64,000 bases of DNA, taken from the NCBI RefSeq assembly GCF_000765695.2, contig NZ_JRPB02000002.1:167927-231926 (forward strand), given 5' to 3'. The translations under genes and the position numbers were made by a program. Below, piece by piece: positions 35,719-45,287 of the stretch. How positions within the stretch are numbered: position 1 is the first letter of the stretch; every line of letters begins with the position of its first letter. The notes beneath the pieces were generated by a model. It was not told where the DNA came from and did not search any database. It saw nothing but the letters and a program-made list of their open reading frames with translations. Source of the DNA: Helicobacter sp. MIT 11-5569. Its GTDB lineage: Bacteria; Campylobacterota; Campylobacteria; Campylobacterales; Helicobacteraceae.

Positions 35719-37041
35719 ATGACAAATCTTTATCTTAAATCCCCCTTGTATTTGCTATTGCGTTGTGCGTTGCCAAATATGGTTGGGGCGGTTTTGCTCT
35801 CTTTTTATTATATTGTTGATGGGATTTTTGTTGGGAAGTTTTTAGGCGCACAAGCCCTTGCTGCTATGGGGCTTGTGATGCCCTTTATTATGATGTCTTT
35901 TGCGCTTAGCGATATGGTGGCAGTGGGTGCTGGAGTGCAAGTATCTATGCGACTTGGTAAGGGCAAAATCAAAGAAGCTAGGATTATTTTTAGCACTTCT
36001 TTACTTGTTATTTTTACGATTGCTTTATTGATGAGTGCGCTTTTTTATTTTATAACTCCCTTTCTTTTGGGGTTTGTGAATGCAGAAGAAAGCCTTAAAG
36101 AATTATCGCTTGAATTTAGTAGAGTGTTTTTGTATTTTATGCCTTTTATTTCGCTATATTTTGCGCTTGATAATTATCTAAGAATTTGTGAGAAAAATAT
36201 TTATAGTATGCTTATGAATGTGATTTTGGCTTTTGTAAATATTTTTTTGGATTATCTTTTTATTGTGGAGTTTGGTTTAGGGCTTTATTCTGCTGCGCTT
36301 GCGACTTGTATAGGCTTTAGCCTTGCGACACTTTTTGGATTGTTTCCGTTTTTGTTTATGCCTATAAAGTTAAAATTTTCTAAAGTCTTATTTCATTTTA
36401 AGATTCTGCTAAATATTTTTTATAATGGCAGTAGCGAGTTTTTTGGCAATATTTCAGGCTCTACTTACGCACTTTTTGCAAATGCCATTTTGCTTAAAAT
36501 TTCTGGTGCTGTGGGTATAGCGGCTTTTAGTATTATTTCATATATTGATAGTTTTGTGATTTTGCTTTTGATGAGTTTAAATGAAGGAATCCAACCTGCT
36601 ATTAGTTTTAACTATGCAAGAAAAGATGCAGAAAGGCTTAAATCCTTGATTTTTCACACCTTTGCGGCAGCTTTTGTATTTTGTATGCTTGTTTTTGCGG
36701 TTTGTATGGCTTTTGGCGATAATCTTGTGCAATTTTTTGCCAAAGAAAATGATGGAAGTTTGCTGCAACTTGCTTCTTTTGCGCTTTTTTTGTATGCGTT
36801 TAATTATCTCATTACTTGGTTTAACATCTCCACAAGTTCGCTTCTAACTGCGATTAACAAGCCTACTTTTTCTCTGATTTTAAGCTTATCTCAAAACCTT
36901 TTGATTCCTTTAGCTGGAATCTTTGCTCTTTCTTATTTTTGGGGGTTAAAGGGCATTTTCTTAACCGCTGTTGTCGCGGAATGTTTATGCGTGGTTTTGA
37001 GCATTGTTTTAATTAAAAAGTCTTTAAAAAAGGTTATTTGA
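35719..37041 (+). CDS. MATE-family efflux transporter
   Basis: A 440-residue inner-membrane protein with about 12 helices arranged as two six-helix halves. Typical MATE blocks are LPNMVGAVLLSFYYIVDGIFVGKFLGAQALAAMGL at the N-terminus (partly quoted family pattern) and a matching half beginning near NGSSEFFGNISGS. MATE proteins export cationic drugs using Na+ or H+. The start at 35719 (MTNLYLKSPLY) is preferred over the long upstream extension, which has no MATE character. A TATAAT-like box at 35640 gives a promoter. It is convergent with the methyltransferase. Confidence 0.85.
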   Translation: MTNLYLKSPLYLLLRCALPNMVGAVLLSFYYIVDGIFVGKFLGAQALAAMGLVMPFIMMSFALSDMVAVGAGVQVSMRLGKGKIKEARIIFSTSLLVIFTIALLMSALFYFITPFLLGFVNAEESLKELSLEFSRVFLYFMPFISLYFALDNYLRICEKNIYSMLMNVILAFVNIFLDYLFIVEFGLGLYSAALATCIGFSLATLFGLFPFLFMPIKLKFSKVLFHFKILLNIFYNGSSEFFGNISGSTYALFANAILLKISGAVGIAAFSIISYIDSFVILLLMSLNEGIQPAISFNYARKDAERLKSLIFHTFAAAFVFCMLVFAVCMAFGDNLVQFFAKENDGSLLQLASFALFLYAFNYLITWFNISTSSLLTAINKPTFSLILSLSQNLLIPLAGIFALSYFWGLKGIFLTAVVAECLCVVLSIVLIKKSLKKVI

Positions 37042-37065
37042 AAATCTTAAAGATTCTAAATGCGA

Positions 37066-38538
37066 CTAATCCAAAACCCCAAGCCTTTGATAAAGTGCTT
37101 TTGTTTGTAAAAATTGTCCGATGTAATTCTCTAAAGCTGCATTTGAAAGAGTTGGAATCTCGGCTTTTACAAATTCTAATAAAGAATCTTTATCTAAGAT
37201 TCCTTGTGTGTAGGCTTTTAGGCAAGTCCAAATCGCTTCGTCTAAATAAAAGCCACCACCAATTAGCGCAGAAGCAAGGAATCTTCTTGTGCCTTTTTGT
37301 TTAGGTTGTGAGAAAAGTATCGCATTGTGTGCTTTGGTTTGCGCTAGGGTTTTTGGGGTGGTTGGTTTGGTTGGGTGTAAAAAGCCTTGTGTAATCATTG
37401 CACACAGAATCGGCAATAAAACTTCCATTCCAACGCCAAACGATTCCACCAAACTTTGAAGACTCTTTGGTTGGTAGGAATCTTTGGCAAAAAACTCTAA
37501 AATCTTTTGGCAAAAGGCTTGAAACTCTTGTGGCGATTCTGCGGCACTTTGGAATCCAAAGGGTGGTTTTAGTAGCACAAAGGAAGTGCGCAAAAGCCTT
37601 TGGTTACATTCTTCTTGCGCGGATTCTTTGTTGTTTTTGACAAAAATATCCATTCTAAAAGATTCGTTTAAAAAGAAATCTTTGAATTGTTCTTGTAAGA
37701 TAGAATCTTTAGTGCTTGCTAAAAGTTCGTTTTGTTGCGTGTTAAAAGTCAAAGGGTCAAAGTGCCACATCAGTTTTGCGCTACATGCAAACTCGCATTG
37801 CACAGAGCGCATAAGGTCTGCCATTTGGCTAAAAAACAAGCAATGCCAATCTTTGTTGAAAAACTCGTGGCATAAATAGTTAATCTCGCGTGTTTGCAGC
37901 TCTTTTCTAACCTCTTGCGTGCGCGGATTTTCTTTTGCATACAAAGAATCAGAAGCAAAGAATTTTTGCGCATATGCGAGACTTGTTTGTATGCGTTCTT
38001 TTTGATTGCCATTTGCGTGCGATTCTAGGAGTTTTAGCAAATGCCGCATAGAGTATTTGCCCTCCCAACCCGGAAAGCAATTGTAGCTAATGAATAGCAC
38101 TCCATTTTGGTGTAAGCAATGCGCAATGATTTCTAAAATAATTGTTTGATTTTCTTGACTAATCCAGCTCCAAACTCCGTGTAGCACAATATAATCAAAC
38201 TTAAGATTCTCTCTTAAAGCTTTTTCTTTGATTTGCTTAAAACTCTCTTGATAAGCTTTTGCGTTGGGCTTAGAAGCATTTAGAAATTTTAACGCGTGCT
38301 CACAATGCGCGGATATAAAGTCATTGCCGATAAACTCTCCCTCACTTCCGCTTGCATGCAAGGCGAAGCTATTTCCCATTCCAAAGCCAAGTTCAAGGTA
38401 GCAAAAATTAGAATCCTCGCTTCTTTTGTACGTTTTGATTCCTGCAATATCTAAACAAAAATCTATCCACAAAGGATTGAGCGCGCTATTAAAATCATCA
38501 ACATATTCTAGCTCTGTTGCGTATCCGTCATCTTGCAT
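37066..38538 (-). CDS. SAM-dependent methyltransferase with methyltransferase-regulatory domain
   Basis: 490 residues. The N-terminal class I methyltransferase domain shows the SAM loop LELGFGMGNSFALHASGSEG (20 residues quoted) and FDYIVLHGVWSWI. The middle and C-terminal region (LCHEFFNKDWHCLFFSQMADLM, then a helical tail) matches the PKMT/methyltransferase-regulatory-domain architecture found in several surface-modification loci. The substrate is unknown. AAGGA precedes the ATG. The shared promoter element copy 3 lies directly upstream. Confidence 0.75.
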   Translation of the reverse strand: MQDDGYATELEYVDDFNSALNPLWIDFCLDIAGIKTYKRSEDSNFCYLELGFGMGNSFALHASGSEGEFIGNDFISAHCEHALKFLNASKPNAKAYQESFKQIKEKALRENLKFDYIVLHGVWSWISQENQTIILEIIAHCLHQNGVLFISYNCFPGWEGKYSMRHLLKLLESHANGNQKERIQTSLAYAQKFFASDSLYAKENPRTQEVRKELQTREINYLCHEFFNKDWHCLFFSQMADLMRSVQCEFACSAKLMWHFDPLTFNTQQNELLASTKDSILQEQFKDFFLNESFRMDIFVKNNKESAQEECNQRLLRTSFVLLKPPFGFQSAAESPQEFQAFCQKILEFFAKDSYQPKSLQSLVESFGVGMEVLLPILCAMITQGFLHPTKPTTPKTLAQTKAHNAILFSQPKQKGTRRFLASALIGGGFYLDEAIWTCLKAYTQGILDKDSLLEFVKAEIPTLSNAALENYIGQFLQTKALYQRLGVLD

Positions 38539-38565
38539 AATTTTTCCTTAAGAAGTAAAACTGCC

Positions 38566-38597
38566 ATTATAGAGCATTATACTTAGTGTTTGTCAAG
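38566..38597 (-). promoter_or_regulatory. Shared 32-bp promoter/operator element, copy 3 (methyltransferase gene)
   Basis: Minus strand TTGACA (38596-38591) and TATAAT (38571-38566), 19 bp apart, with AACACTAAGTAT between. The -10 box is about 28 bp from the start codon. Confidence 0.7.
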
Positions 38598-38616
38598 ATA
38601 GCTTTAGTATTTCTCT

Positions 38617-39489
38617 CTATGAATGTTTTGAGTATTTGGATTCTGCTAGAATTACTCCACATAAGGTTAAAAATGCACCAAAAAGAGCTATATAAGAGAG
38701 TTTTTCATCTAAGACAAATAAAGAAGTGATAATAGTTATAAGGGGAGTTAAATAGACATAGACATTAGTTTTTACTGCCCCAATAAGTAGCGTTGCGCGA
38801 TTCCATAATAAAAAGCATAATCCTGAAGCAAAAAGCGATAAAAAGAGTAGATTTAAAGCAATTTTTGGTTCTAATAAAAGTGCTAGATTTGGTGAAAATT
38901 CTAAAAATAAAAAGCTAGGCAACATTCCTAAGATTCCATAAAAGATAATACGCCGCGTAACTAGGATAAGCTGGTTTGTCTTTTGTAGAATTTTAAGAAT
39001 CAAAAGCGAGTAAGCTGCCCAACCAAGTGCAGATAAAAGTGCTAATCCGTCGCCTAATGGATTAAAAGAAAATCCACCTTCTTCATAGCTTAAAAGCACG
39101 ATTCCGCTCATACACAACACAAAAGCTATAAAAAAGACAAAAGAAAGTTTTTCAATCTTAAAAAAGGCTGCAAACAATGCGGTAAAAAGTGGAGCGGTTG
39201 CGATAATAACGCTGACATTTGAAGCTTTAGAAATATCCATTGAAAGATTTAAAAAGAGATTATAAATAGTGATTCCGCTAAGTCCAGCTAGAATCAAGTA
39301 AATCTCTTCTTTAAGAGTGGATTTTAAAAATTTTGGACGCACAAGAAGCAAGAAACAATAGCCGATTATAAATTGTAAAAATAAAAGCTCAAGTGGGCTA
39401 AAAACTTCTAAAAGAATTTTTACACAAACATAAAGACTAGACCAAAAAAACACACTAGCAAAGGCTAGAAAATGCCCCATTAACTGCAT
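38617..39489 (-). CDS. EamA/DMT-family permease, LicB-like (choline uptake?)
   Basis: A 290-residue protein of ten hydrophobic helices in two EamA repeats. Size and fold match H. influenzae LicB, the choline permease of the lic1 locus. It overlaps the 3' end of the LicC-LicA fusion gene by 10 bp, which is the main reason to propose choline (or a related amino-alcohol) as substrate. EamA permeases as a class carry many solutes, so the substrate is inferred from context only. Confidence 0.7.
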   Translation of the reverse strand: MQLMGHFLAFASVFFWSSLYVCVKILLEVFSPLELLFLQFIIGYCFLLLVRPKFLKSTLKEEIYLILAGLSGITIYNLFLNLSMDISKASNVSVIIATAPLFTALFAAFFKIEKLSFVFFIAFVLCMSGIVLLSYEEGGFSFNPLGDGLALLSALGWAAYSLLILKILQKTNQLILVTRRIIFYGILGMLPSFLFLEFSPNLALLLEPKIALNLLFLSLFASGLCFLLWNRATLLIGAVKTNVYVYLTPLITIITSLFVLDEKLSYIALFGAFLTLCGVILAESKYSKHS

Positions 39490-40955
39490 TGAAGCTCCTT
39501 AAGCGTGCTAGAGAGGCGCATAAGATATTCCCGCCCTAAAGTGATACAATCATAATACCAACTCCATAACGCCCAAACATAGCTAGAAATTAGCTTACCA
39601 TGTAGAATCTCTTTGTAGGTAATATTTGGATAAAAGCTTAAGAGATGACAAATTTGCTCTTTATTTAGCTCTAACTCTCCTGCTAAATTTCCAAACTCCC
39701 AAATAGGAGAACAAAAGCTTGCAAACTCAAAATCAATGAGTTTGATTGTGGAATCCTGCGCGTTATAAAGAATATTTGGAAGCTGCAAATCTCTATGACA
39801 TAGCACAAGCTCTTTTGAGTCCGCTTCTTTTGCAATTTGCGTGATGAATTTATGCTCTTGTTTGCTAAGAAGTGGAATCTTAGCTAGGGATTCGTAGTTT
39901 TTAATCTCATCGTTTAAAAGGATTTTTGGAAAGTTGGAATAATCTTTGTGTTTAAAGCTGTGTAAAGTTTGAATTGCATTGACAATTTTTTCTAAAGTAG
40001 AAAAGTTTAGCTGTTTCTTTGTTAAAGGTTGGTAGCCTTGCAAGTAAGCAGTGAGTTTAATATCGCTTGGATAAAATTCAGATTGTGGCGCGATATGTTC
40101 TCCTAAAAGTTTAGTGATTTGCTGCTCTAATTTGGTATCAATCACTTCTTCTCTGTGGTTGCGCGGAATCCTAATAACCTTATCTTCTCCTAAAAATTTG
40201 ATTTTATAGTTGATATTTGTAACGCTAAAGAGTCTTTGGGCTGTATTGTCATCAGAGCATTGTTTGGCAATCTCTTCTGGAGTGATAAGTTTAGATATAA
40301 GCGCGTCATTAAAGGAATCAATCTCGGTATATAAGGAATCTAGCCCAAAAACATAAAAGTCAATTTTATCCATAGATTTTAAAATACAGGTTTCCCAATA
40401 CTCTGTATCATCACATTTTGCAAGAGAATCTTTTATAATGTCCAAATCTTGCGCATTATCAAAAAATGCGATTCCATCTCCATAGCCACTTGTTGCATTA
40501 GTGTCAATATCTAAAAGTTTGCAATTTTCATCTGTGATGTATCCCCAAGATGGCGTTTGGTTGAGAATCTTTTGTGCTAGAAATTGTGAAGCACCCCATT
40601 TGATTTGTGTTTCAAAAGAATCTTGAAAAGTGTTTGTTAAAAACAAATCTCCATTTAGGATAAAAGTGCCTTTTGTAATGGAATCTTGCACAGATTTTAA
40701 CGATGCAGCAGAGTTTGTAGAAGCGTAATTTTCAAAGACTATTTTTTCAAACTTTAACTTTTCTGCCAAAGGGTCAAAAAGATGATGTTTATATCCTGTA
40801 ACAACGATAATTTCTTCTACGCCACATTTTCTTAAATGCAAAATCATATTTTCTAGCAAACTTTTGCCCTTAATCTCTAAAAGTGGTTTAGGTTTATTCA
40901 GTGTTAAGGGTTGCAAGCGTGTGCCTTTTCCGGCACATAAAATGATTGCTTTCAT
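39480..40955 (-). CDS. LicC-LicA fusion: phosphocholine cytidylyltransferase + choline kinase
   Basis: 491 residues with two domains. Residues 1-~225 form a sugar-phosphate-type nucleotidyltransferase (MKAIILCAGKGTRLQPLT, NKPKPLLEIKGKSLLE, NGDLFL, then YWETCILKSMDKIDFYVF, which resembles the LicC YWDTIPMEYIEKLNIY block). Residues ~250-491 form a choline/ethanolamine-kinase-like domain with the Brenner motif VLCHRDLQLPNILYN and the metal site LIDFEFASF. One polypeptide could thus make phosphocholine and activate it to CDP-choline. It overlaps both neighbours (4 bp upstream, 10 bp downstream). Confidence 0.78.
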   Translation of the reverse strand: MKAIILCAGKGTRLQPLTLNKPKPLLEIKGKSLLENMILHLRKCGVEEIIVVTGYKHHLFDPLAEKLKFEKIVFENYASTNSAASLKSVQDSITKGTFILNGDLFLTNTFQDSFETQIKWGASQFLAQKILNQTPSWGYITDENCKLLDIDTNATSGYGDGIAFFDNAQDLDIIKDSLAKCDDTEYWETCILKSMDKIDFYVFGLDSLYTEIDSFNDALISKLITPEEIAKQCSDDNTAQRLFSVTNINYKIKFLGEDKVIRIPRNHREEVIDTKLEQQITKLLGEHIAPQSEFYPSDIKLTAYLQGYQPLTKKQLNFSTLEKIVNAIQTLHSFKHKDYSNFPKILLNDEIKNYESLAKIPLLSKQEHKFITQIAKEADSKELVLCHRDLQLPNILYNAQDSTIKLIDFEFASFCSPIWEFGNLAGELELNKEQICHLLSFYPNITYKEILHGKLISSYVWALWSWYYDCITLGREYLMRLSSTLKELQCS

Positions 40956-41381
40956 TGCTTGCCTTTAAGAATCTTATCAATTTCCTCTTTGATTGCTTCA
41001 GATGATGAACCGATATTGTAAATATTTTTCTCGCGCAGATTCTGCCAAAACTCCTTGTGTGTTTTAAAATTAATGGTTTGAAATTGCAGATTAAACAAAA
41101 GTGCAAGTGCGGAAGTATCTGTGATGAGACAATCACAATCTTTGGCTTTGGATAGGGATTTAATCGGGGTTATGGGGTAAGATTTTAAAGAATCTAAAAT
41201 GACTTTATGATAGGATTTTGGAGTTTGCGGGTTTTGCAAATAGAAAATTACATTATGCCCCCCCCCCCCCATTATTTGTGCAAACTAAATTTTCTAGCAC
41301 AGAAATATCATAAGAGCAAAGCACATTTGCATGTAAAACATCTTGCGATTCTCTAAAGCTTGGGGCATAAACTAATTGCAT
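40952..41381 (-). pseudogene. Phase-variable CDP-glycerol-type phosphotransferase fragment, OFF (G13)
   Basis: From ATG 41381 (GGAG 6 bp upstream) 37 codons run into a 13-base G tract and stop (GGGGA-TAA). In the downstream frame the protein continues with HNVIFYLQNPQTPKSYHK to KEEIDKILKGKQ. With 12 or 15 G the halves join into 142 residues. The start MQLVYAPSFRES recalls the YAPTFR block and CLITDTSALALLFN the ITDYSS block of TagB/TagF glycerophosphotransferases, so this is a short C-terminal-domain version. The gene overlaps the LicC-LicA gene by 4 bp and begins 10 bp after maf. Confidence 0.8.
41258..41270 (-). repeat. Poly-G tract, 13 nt (minus strand)
   Basis: C13 on the + strand. In the current length the gene containing it is out of frame; 12 or 15 would be in frame. 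Confidence 0.95.
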
Positions 41382-41390
41382 AAATTCTCC

Positions 41391-43373
41391 TTATTTTTGA
41401 TTTGAATTTTGGGTGCTTTTTGCTTCTTGATTTGAATTTTGGTCGTATTTTTTAGGAATCTTCATCCATGTTTTAGCTGCGCGTTTAGCGATTTCTAAAG
41501 TCGCGTCCATTCCTCCAGCTAGAGAAAAGAGCCAAAATTTATGAGAATAGAGCCAGTCAATTTGCTTAACTTGTTTGTCAGTGATACTTTTAATCGGACG
41601 CACGACAATTTTAGCAAATTCTAATTCTTGATGCACGATATAAGATTGCACTGCATCAATGAAAACTTTGATAAAAGTATCTTCTAAAAAGAAATTTTTA
41701 ATATCATCAATTTCGTCCATAAGTTTGTCCATTTTGGCAAAATTGATTTTCTCTAGCTTGTTTTGGTGGTTTAGCCTTTCTAGCTCTTCTGTCATTTTGA
41801 CAACTTTTAAGAAAAGCTTTTCTACTTCTTTTTTTCTTTTATAGCCATAGTCTAAAAACTCTTTGACTTTTTTTTCAATGTGTTTTTTGTTTGTAGCAAT
41901 TTGTTCTTTAGTGGGTGGTGTGAGCTTGATAGGAGATTTTTTCACCTTTGGCAGAGATTCTAAGATTTCTTGGAATGGAATCTCTTTTGTTCCTGCGATT
42001 CTAGCACCACCTTCTGTGGAGTTTATGACTTCTAGTGGATAAGGAGTTTCAGTAATATCTTTTTCAAAGAAATTCAAAAACATTCTCCAAATTTTGGTTG
42101 TTTCAACAACACCTTCTCCGCCATAAGCTGGCACTAAAATTTTTTCTAAAACATTGTCTTTGGGTTTGTATTGAGCCTCTTTTTCACCAAAAATTGCGTC
42201 TTTGGAGTGTGTTTTACCATCAGCAGAAAATGCCAAATCTTGCCCTATGAAAATACAAGTTTTAAATCTGCTATGCACAATAAGTTCGTATGCCATATTT
42301 GCCGCACTCATTCCGATTCCTGCATAGCCATATTCTTTTAAGTCAAAGAATCTTGTATAGCCAAATGGGCGCATACTAAAGCTTTTTGTGCCTTGCGTAA
42401 TTGCATTTGTTGTCGCTTTATGCACGATACTTGTGATTGCAAAAATGATTCCTTTTTGTGCGTCTTGTGGTGTTTTGATATAAAAATCCGCAGTGGGTTC
42501 TACACGCTCTAATGTTACGACAACATCGGGTTTGATTCCGTGTTTAACAAGAATCGGAAAAGAAGCATCTACGCTAAAAATTGTGATTTTATCCGCATGT
42601 TTTTTAAGCAATGGAAGCTGTTTATAAAGCGAAGGTCCTGTAGAGACGATTACAGCAGTGTCTGTTGTTTTTGCATTGTTAATTAAATTAAGAAAAGAAG
42701 GTGTGGTAATCATTTCTGGGAGATTTTGTAAATGGTGTTCTAGCCCGATGAGTGCGTCTTTGGAATCGTTCCCAACAGAAATGATATGGTGTTCTAAACT
42801 GCGTGTTAAGATTCCATTTATTTTTAAACATTCCTCACTATAACGTCCATAATAGTTATTGAGTAGATGTAGGCTATAAATGCGTGAGTAAATCCATTGT
42901 CCCTCTGCAACTAAAAACTCATCAAGCCCTCCAAAATCTGTTGTAGGTGTCCAAAAAATTAGAAGTTTTTTGCTTGCAATTTCTTCAGAAAAATCTGCAA
43001 AATTTAATGCAATATAGATTAGCTCTAACTCTGGTTCAAAGACAAAAAGTTTTTTAATGGATTTGTTTTGATTGAGTAAGATTCTATAAAAGATACCATT
43101 TCCAAAACCAAAAAAGTAGAAAAAGGGATAGAGTTTAAAAGGTTCAAATTCTTCAATTTTTTCGGTTGTTTCTTCTAAAGGACTTTTTTGATAAAGAGAA
43201 ACTTTATTTTCCTTATCATAAATATTGATATTAAGAGGGTCTTTGCCGATATAGACTTCGTATTTTTTATTGACTTCTAGTATTTTAAGCTGTGCTACAA
43301 GTAGGGGATTGACTTTTGCAAGAGCTTCTATATTTCTATCAAAACGAGGGTTTAGGGATTCTTGATTTTGCAT
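41391..43373 (-). CDS. Motility accessory factor (Maf), DUF115 family
   Basis: 660 residues with the DUF115/Maf core: VIVSTGPSLYKQLPLL, ITIFSVDASFPILVKHGIKPDVVVTLE (two blocks), GQDLAFSADGKTHSKDA. Maf proteins transfer nonulosonic acids onto flagellin in Campylobacter, Helicobacter and Aeromonas and are needed for motility. The gene sits 66 bp after the flagellin stop behind a terminator, and 10 bp ahead of the phase-variable transferase. The C-terminal ~200 residues are helical and lysine-rich. No homopolymeric tract occurs inside it. Confidence 0.88.
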   Translation of the reverse strand: MQNQESLNPRFDRNIEALAKVNPLLVAQLKILEVNKKYEVYIGKDPLNINIYDKENKVSLYQKSPLEETTEKIEEFEPFKLYPFFYFFGFGNGIFYRILLNQNKSIKKLFVFEPELELIYIALNFADFSEEIASKKLLIFWTPTTDFGGLDEFLVAEGQWIYSRIYSLHLLNNYYGRYSEECLKINGILTRSLEHHIISVGNDSKDALIGLEHHLQNLPEMITTPSFLNLINNAKTTDTAVIVSTGPSLYKQLPLLKKHADKITIFSVDASFPILVKHGIKPDVVVTLERVEPTADFYIKTPQDAQKGIIFAITSIVHKATTNAITQGTKSFSMRPFGYTRFFDLKEYGYAGIGMSAANMAYELIVHSRFKTCIFIGQDLAFSADGKTHSKDAIFGEKEAQYKPKDNVLEKILVPAYGGEGVVETTKIWRMFLNFFEKDITETPYPLEVINSTEGGARIAGTKEIPFQEILESLPKVKKSPIKLTPPTKEQIATNKKHIEKKVKEFLDYGYKRKKEVEKLFLKVVKMTEELERLNHQNKLEKINFAKMDKLMDEIDDIKNFFLEDTFIKVFIDAVQSYIVHQELEFAKIVVRPIKSITDKQVKQIDWLYSHKFWLFSLAGGMDATLEIAKRAAKTWMKIPKKYDQNSNQEAKSTQNSNQK

Positions 43374-43414
43374 AATGTATCCTTAAAAATATGCGATTAT
43401 GAAATATTTTAGGT

Positions 43415-43436
43415 AAAAAGCCCCAAAAAAGGGCTT
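43415..43436 (-). terminator. Rho-independent terminator of the flagellin gene
   Basis: On the minus strand AAGCCC-TTTTTTG-GGGCTT followed by TTTACC. It lies 4 bp after the flagellin stop codon and just before maf, so maf is either read through at low level or has its own promoter in the ~40-bp remainder. Confidence 0.85.
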
Positions 43437-43439
43437 AAA

Positions 43440-45017
43440 TTATTGAAGAAGTTTAAGAATGTTTTGTTGCACTTGATTTGCTTGTGCCATTGCAAAACTT
43501 CCTGATTGTGCAAGAATATTTGTTTTGGAGAATGTAGCAGATTCTTCTGCAAAGTCTGTATCACGGATTTGAGATTCCGCAGATTTAACATTAACTTGCG
43601 TTACAGTGATATTGTTGATTGTTGCAACAAGTTGTTGTTGCACAGAACCTAAGTCTGCACGGATTCTATCTAAATGTTCTTGTGCAGATTGTGCCATATC
43701 CATAACTGCCATTGCACCTGTTAAGCTTGTAACTCCAGCCCCAATTCCATTAGAATTAACTTTAGCAACTGCACCATTTGCATTTGCTCCAATTGCCGAT
43801 GCAATGTTTGCGCCAAATTCGCCATTAACGCTTCTTAGATTTACAGTGTATTGTGCTAACCCAGTTCCTCCTTGGAAAGCTGCTGCTGAGTGCAAGCCAA
43901 CTTGAGAGAAATTGATACCAGAGACTAGAATATCTCTTGCATTTAGTCGGATTAGTGTTAAGCGTCCAACAATCGCATGTGCAGTTCCTGAAATACCATC
44001 AAATGAACTTCCGGGCACAATTGCTCCAGCAGAATTTTTTCCAGTCATAATTTCTGAACCATCTGCAACATGAAGAGAAATCGCACGTCCATCTGTGCTT
44101 GTAAGTTGTAATGCACCAGAAATACTAAGCGATGCTTGCACACCTGTGCGCTCCTTTTGTGCATTGATTGCATTGATTAATCTTCCGTCATAATCATTTC
44201 TTTGCACATCATTAATATCACCAATTGAGATTCCATTAATCACTAAGCCACGAATTGTTCCAGAGGCAATAGGTGCAGAACCTTGTCCCATAACATTATA
44301 GGTTGCACGCACTCCTAATGTATCAGAGTTTTTATTAATTGCTTCTGCTAATGCTCCAATTCCTGTTCCCGCTGAAGTTGAAATTTTCACAGATTCAATA
44401 GCATAATTATTTGTTCCATCTGTATTTAAGAATTTAAGTGTAACTTCGCTTAAGTTTGTAGCACCAGCACTTGGCAATAAATCCCCAGCTGTTTCATAGC
44501 GAACATGTCCGATTTTATGAGAGTTTGTTGGTTGGATAGAAGCTTTAACGGTGGTGTTAGAATATGCACCAATTTGGAATTCTTTGTTTGTAAAAGCACC
44601 AGAGAGCATTTGCTGACCATTGAAGCTTGTTGTATTTGCAATATTATCAAGCTCTTCCATAAGGCGTAAAATATCGCTTTGGAGAGCATTTCTTGTAGTT
44701 TTGGTTTGCCCATCTTGTGCGGCTTGAACTGCTTTTGTTTTGATTGTGTCTAAGATTTTGATTTGCTCATCCATTGCTTTATCAGCAGTTTGAATGATAC
44801 CAATTGCATCATTAGCATTTCTTGTTGCTTGTCCAAGAGCTGCGGCTTGAGAGCGTAAGCTATCGGCAATCGCCATACCAGAAGCATCATCAGCTGCTTT
44901 ATTGATTCTAAGCCCTGAACTTAGCTTTTCAAGTGAATTTGCCATATTGCGGTTATTCACAATTCCTGAAGTATGCGCATTTAACGCATTAACGTTGGTG
45001 TATATCCTATAACTCAT
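43440..45017 (-). CDS. flaB: Flagellin (FlaB-type)
   Basis: 525 residues. The N-terminal D0/D1 region ([37 protein letters not shown]) and C-terminal [19 protein letters not shown] plus [12 protein letters not shown] are classical flagellin ends. Central blocks ([32 protein letters not shown]) resemble H. pylori FlaB more than FlaA, and the sigma54 promoter agrees with that, since flaB is sigma54-dependent and flaA sigma28-dependent in Helicobacter. It is followed by maf, which suggests it is glycosylated. Confidence 0.93.
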   Translation of the reverse strand: MSYRIYTNVNALNAHTSGIVNNRNMANSLEKLSSGLRINKAADDASGMAIADSLRSQAAALGQATRNANDAIGIIQTADKAMDEQIKILDTIKTKAVQAAQDGQTKTTRNALQSDILRLMEELDNIANTTSFNGQQMLSGAFTNKEFQIGAYSNTTVKASIQPTNSHKIGHVRYETAGDLLPSAGATNLSEVTLKFLNTDGTNNYAIESVKISTSAGTGIGALAEAINKNSDTLGVRATYNVMGQGSAPIASGTIRGLVINGISIGDINDVQRNDYDGRLINAINAQKERTGVQASLSISGALQLTSTDGRAISLHVADGSEIMTGKNSAGAIVPGSSFDGISGTAHAIVGRLTLIRLNARDILVSGINFSQVGLHSAAAFQGGTGLAQYTVNLRSVNGEFGANIASAIGANANGAVAKVNSNGIGAGVTSLTGAMAVMDMAQSAQEHLDRIRADLGSVQQQLVATINNITVTQVNVKSAESQIRDTDFAEESATFSKTNILAQSGSFAMAQANQVQQNILKLLQ

Positions 45018-45057
45018 TGTGCATCCTTTGCAAAAATTTGAATTTGCAAGGTGTAAA

Positions 45058-45072
45058 GCAAATGGTGTTCCA
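45058..45072 (-). promoter_or_regulatory. Sigma54 promoter of the flagellin gene
   Basis: Minus strand TGGAAC-N5-TTGC, with -12 GC about 41 bp before the ATG. It faces away from the sigma28-like box on the other strand at 45136-45164. Confidence 0.88.
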
Positions 45073-45110
45073 CTTTTTAAATTTGTTTAGTGAAATCCCT
45101 AAAATAAATG

Positions 45111-45166
45111 TTTTTAGAATTTTTGTTTGTTTTAATTTAAGTTTTGTTAGTATTCTGCCGATATTT
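45111..45166 (+). promoter_or_regulatory. 56-bp duplicated block with a sigma28-like (FliA) promoter, copy 1
   Basis: Identical over 56 bp to 59114-59169. Within it TTTAAGTTT (45136-45144), a 12-bp spacer and GCCGATAT (45157-45164) match the Campylobacterota FliA promoter pattern. It reads toward the first radical SAM gene, 120 bp downstream. The remaining ~270-bp intergenic region has only this and the flagellin promoter. Confidence 0.8.
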
Positions 45167-45287
45167 TTAAGTCTTAAAATTTTAAGGAAGAGAAGATTGC
45201 TATCTATATTGATTATTGATAAATATTTGTTATTCTTAGACATAATATTATGGAGAAGCAAATAATATAAAAATAAGTGAGGTATAA

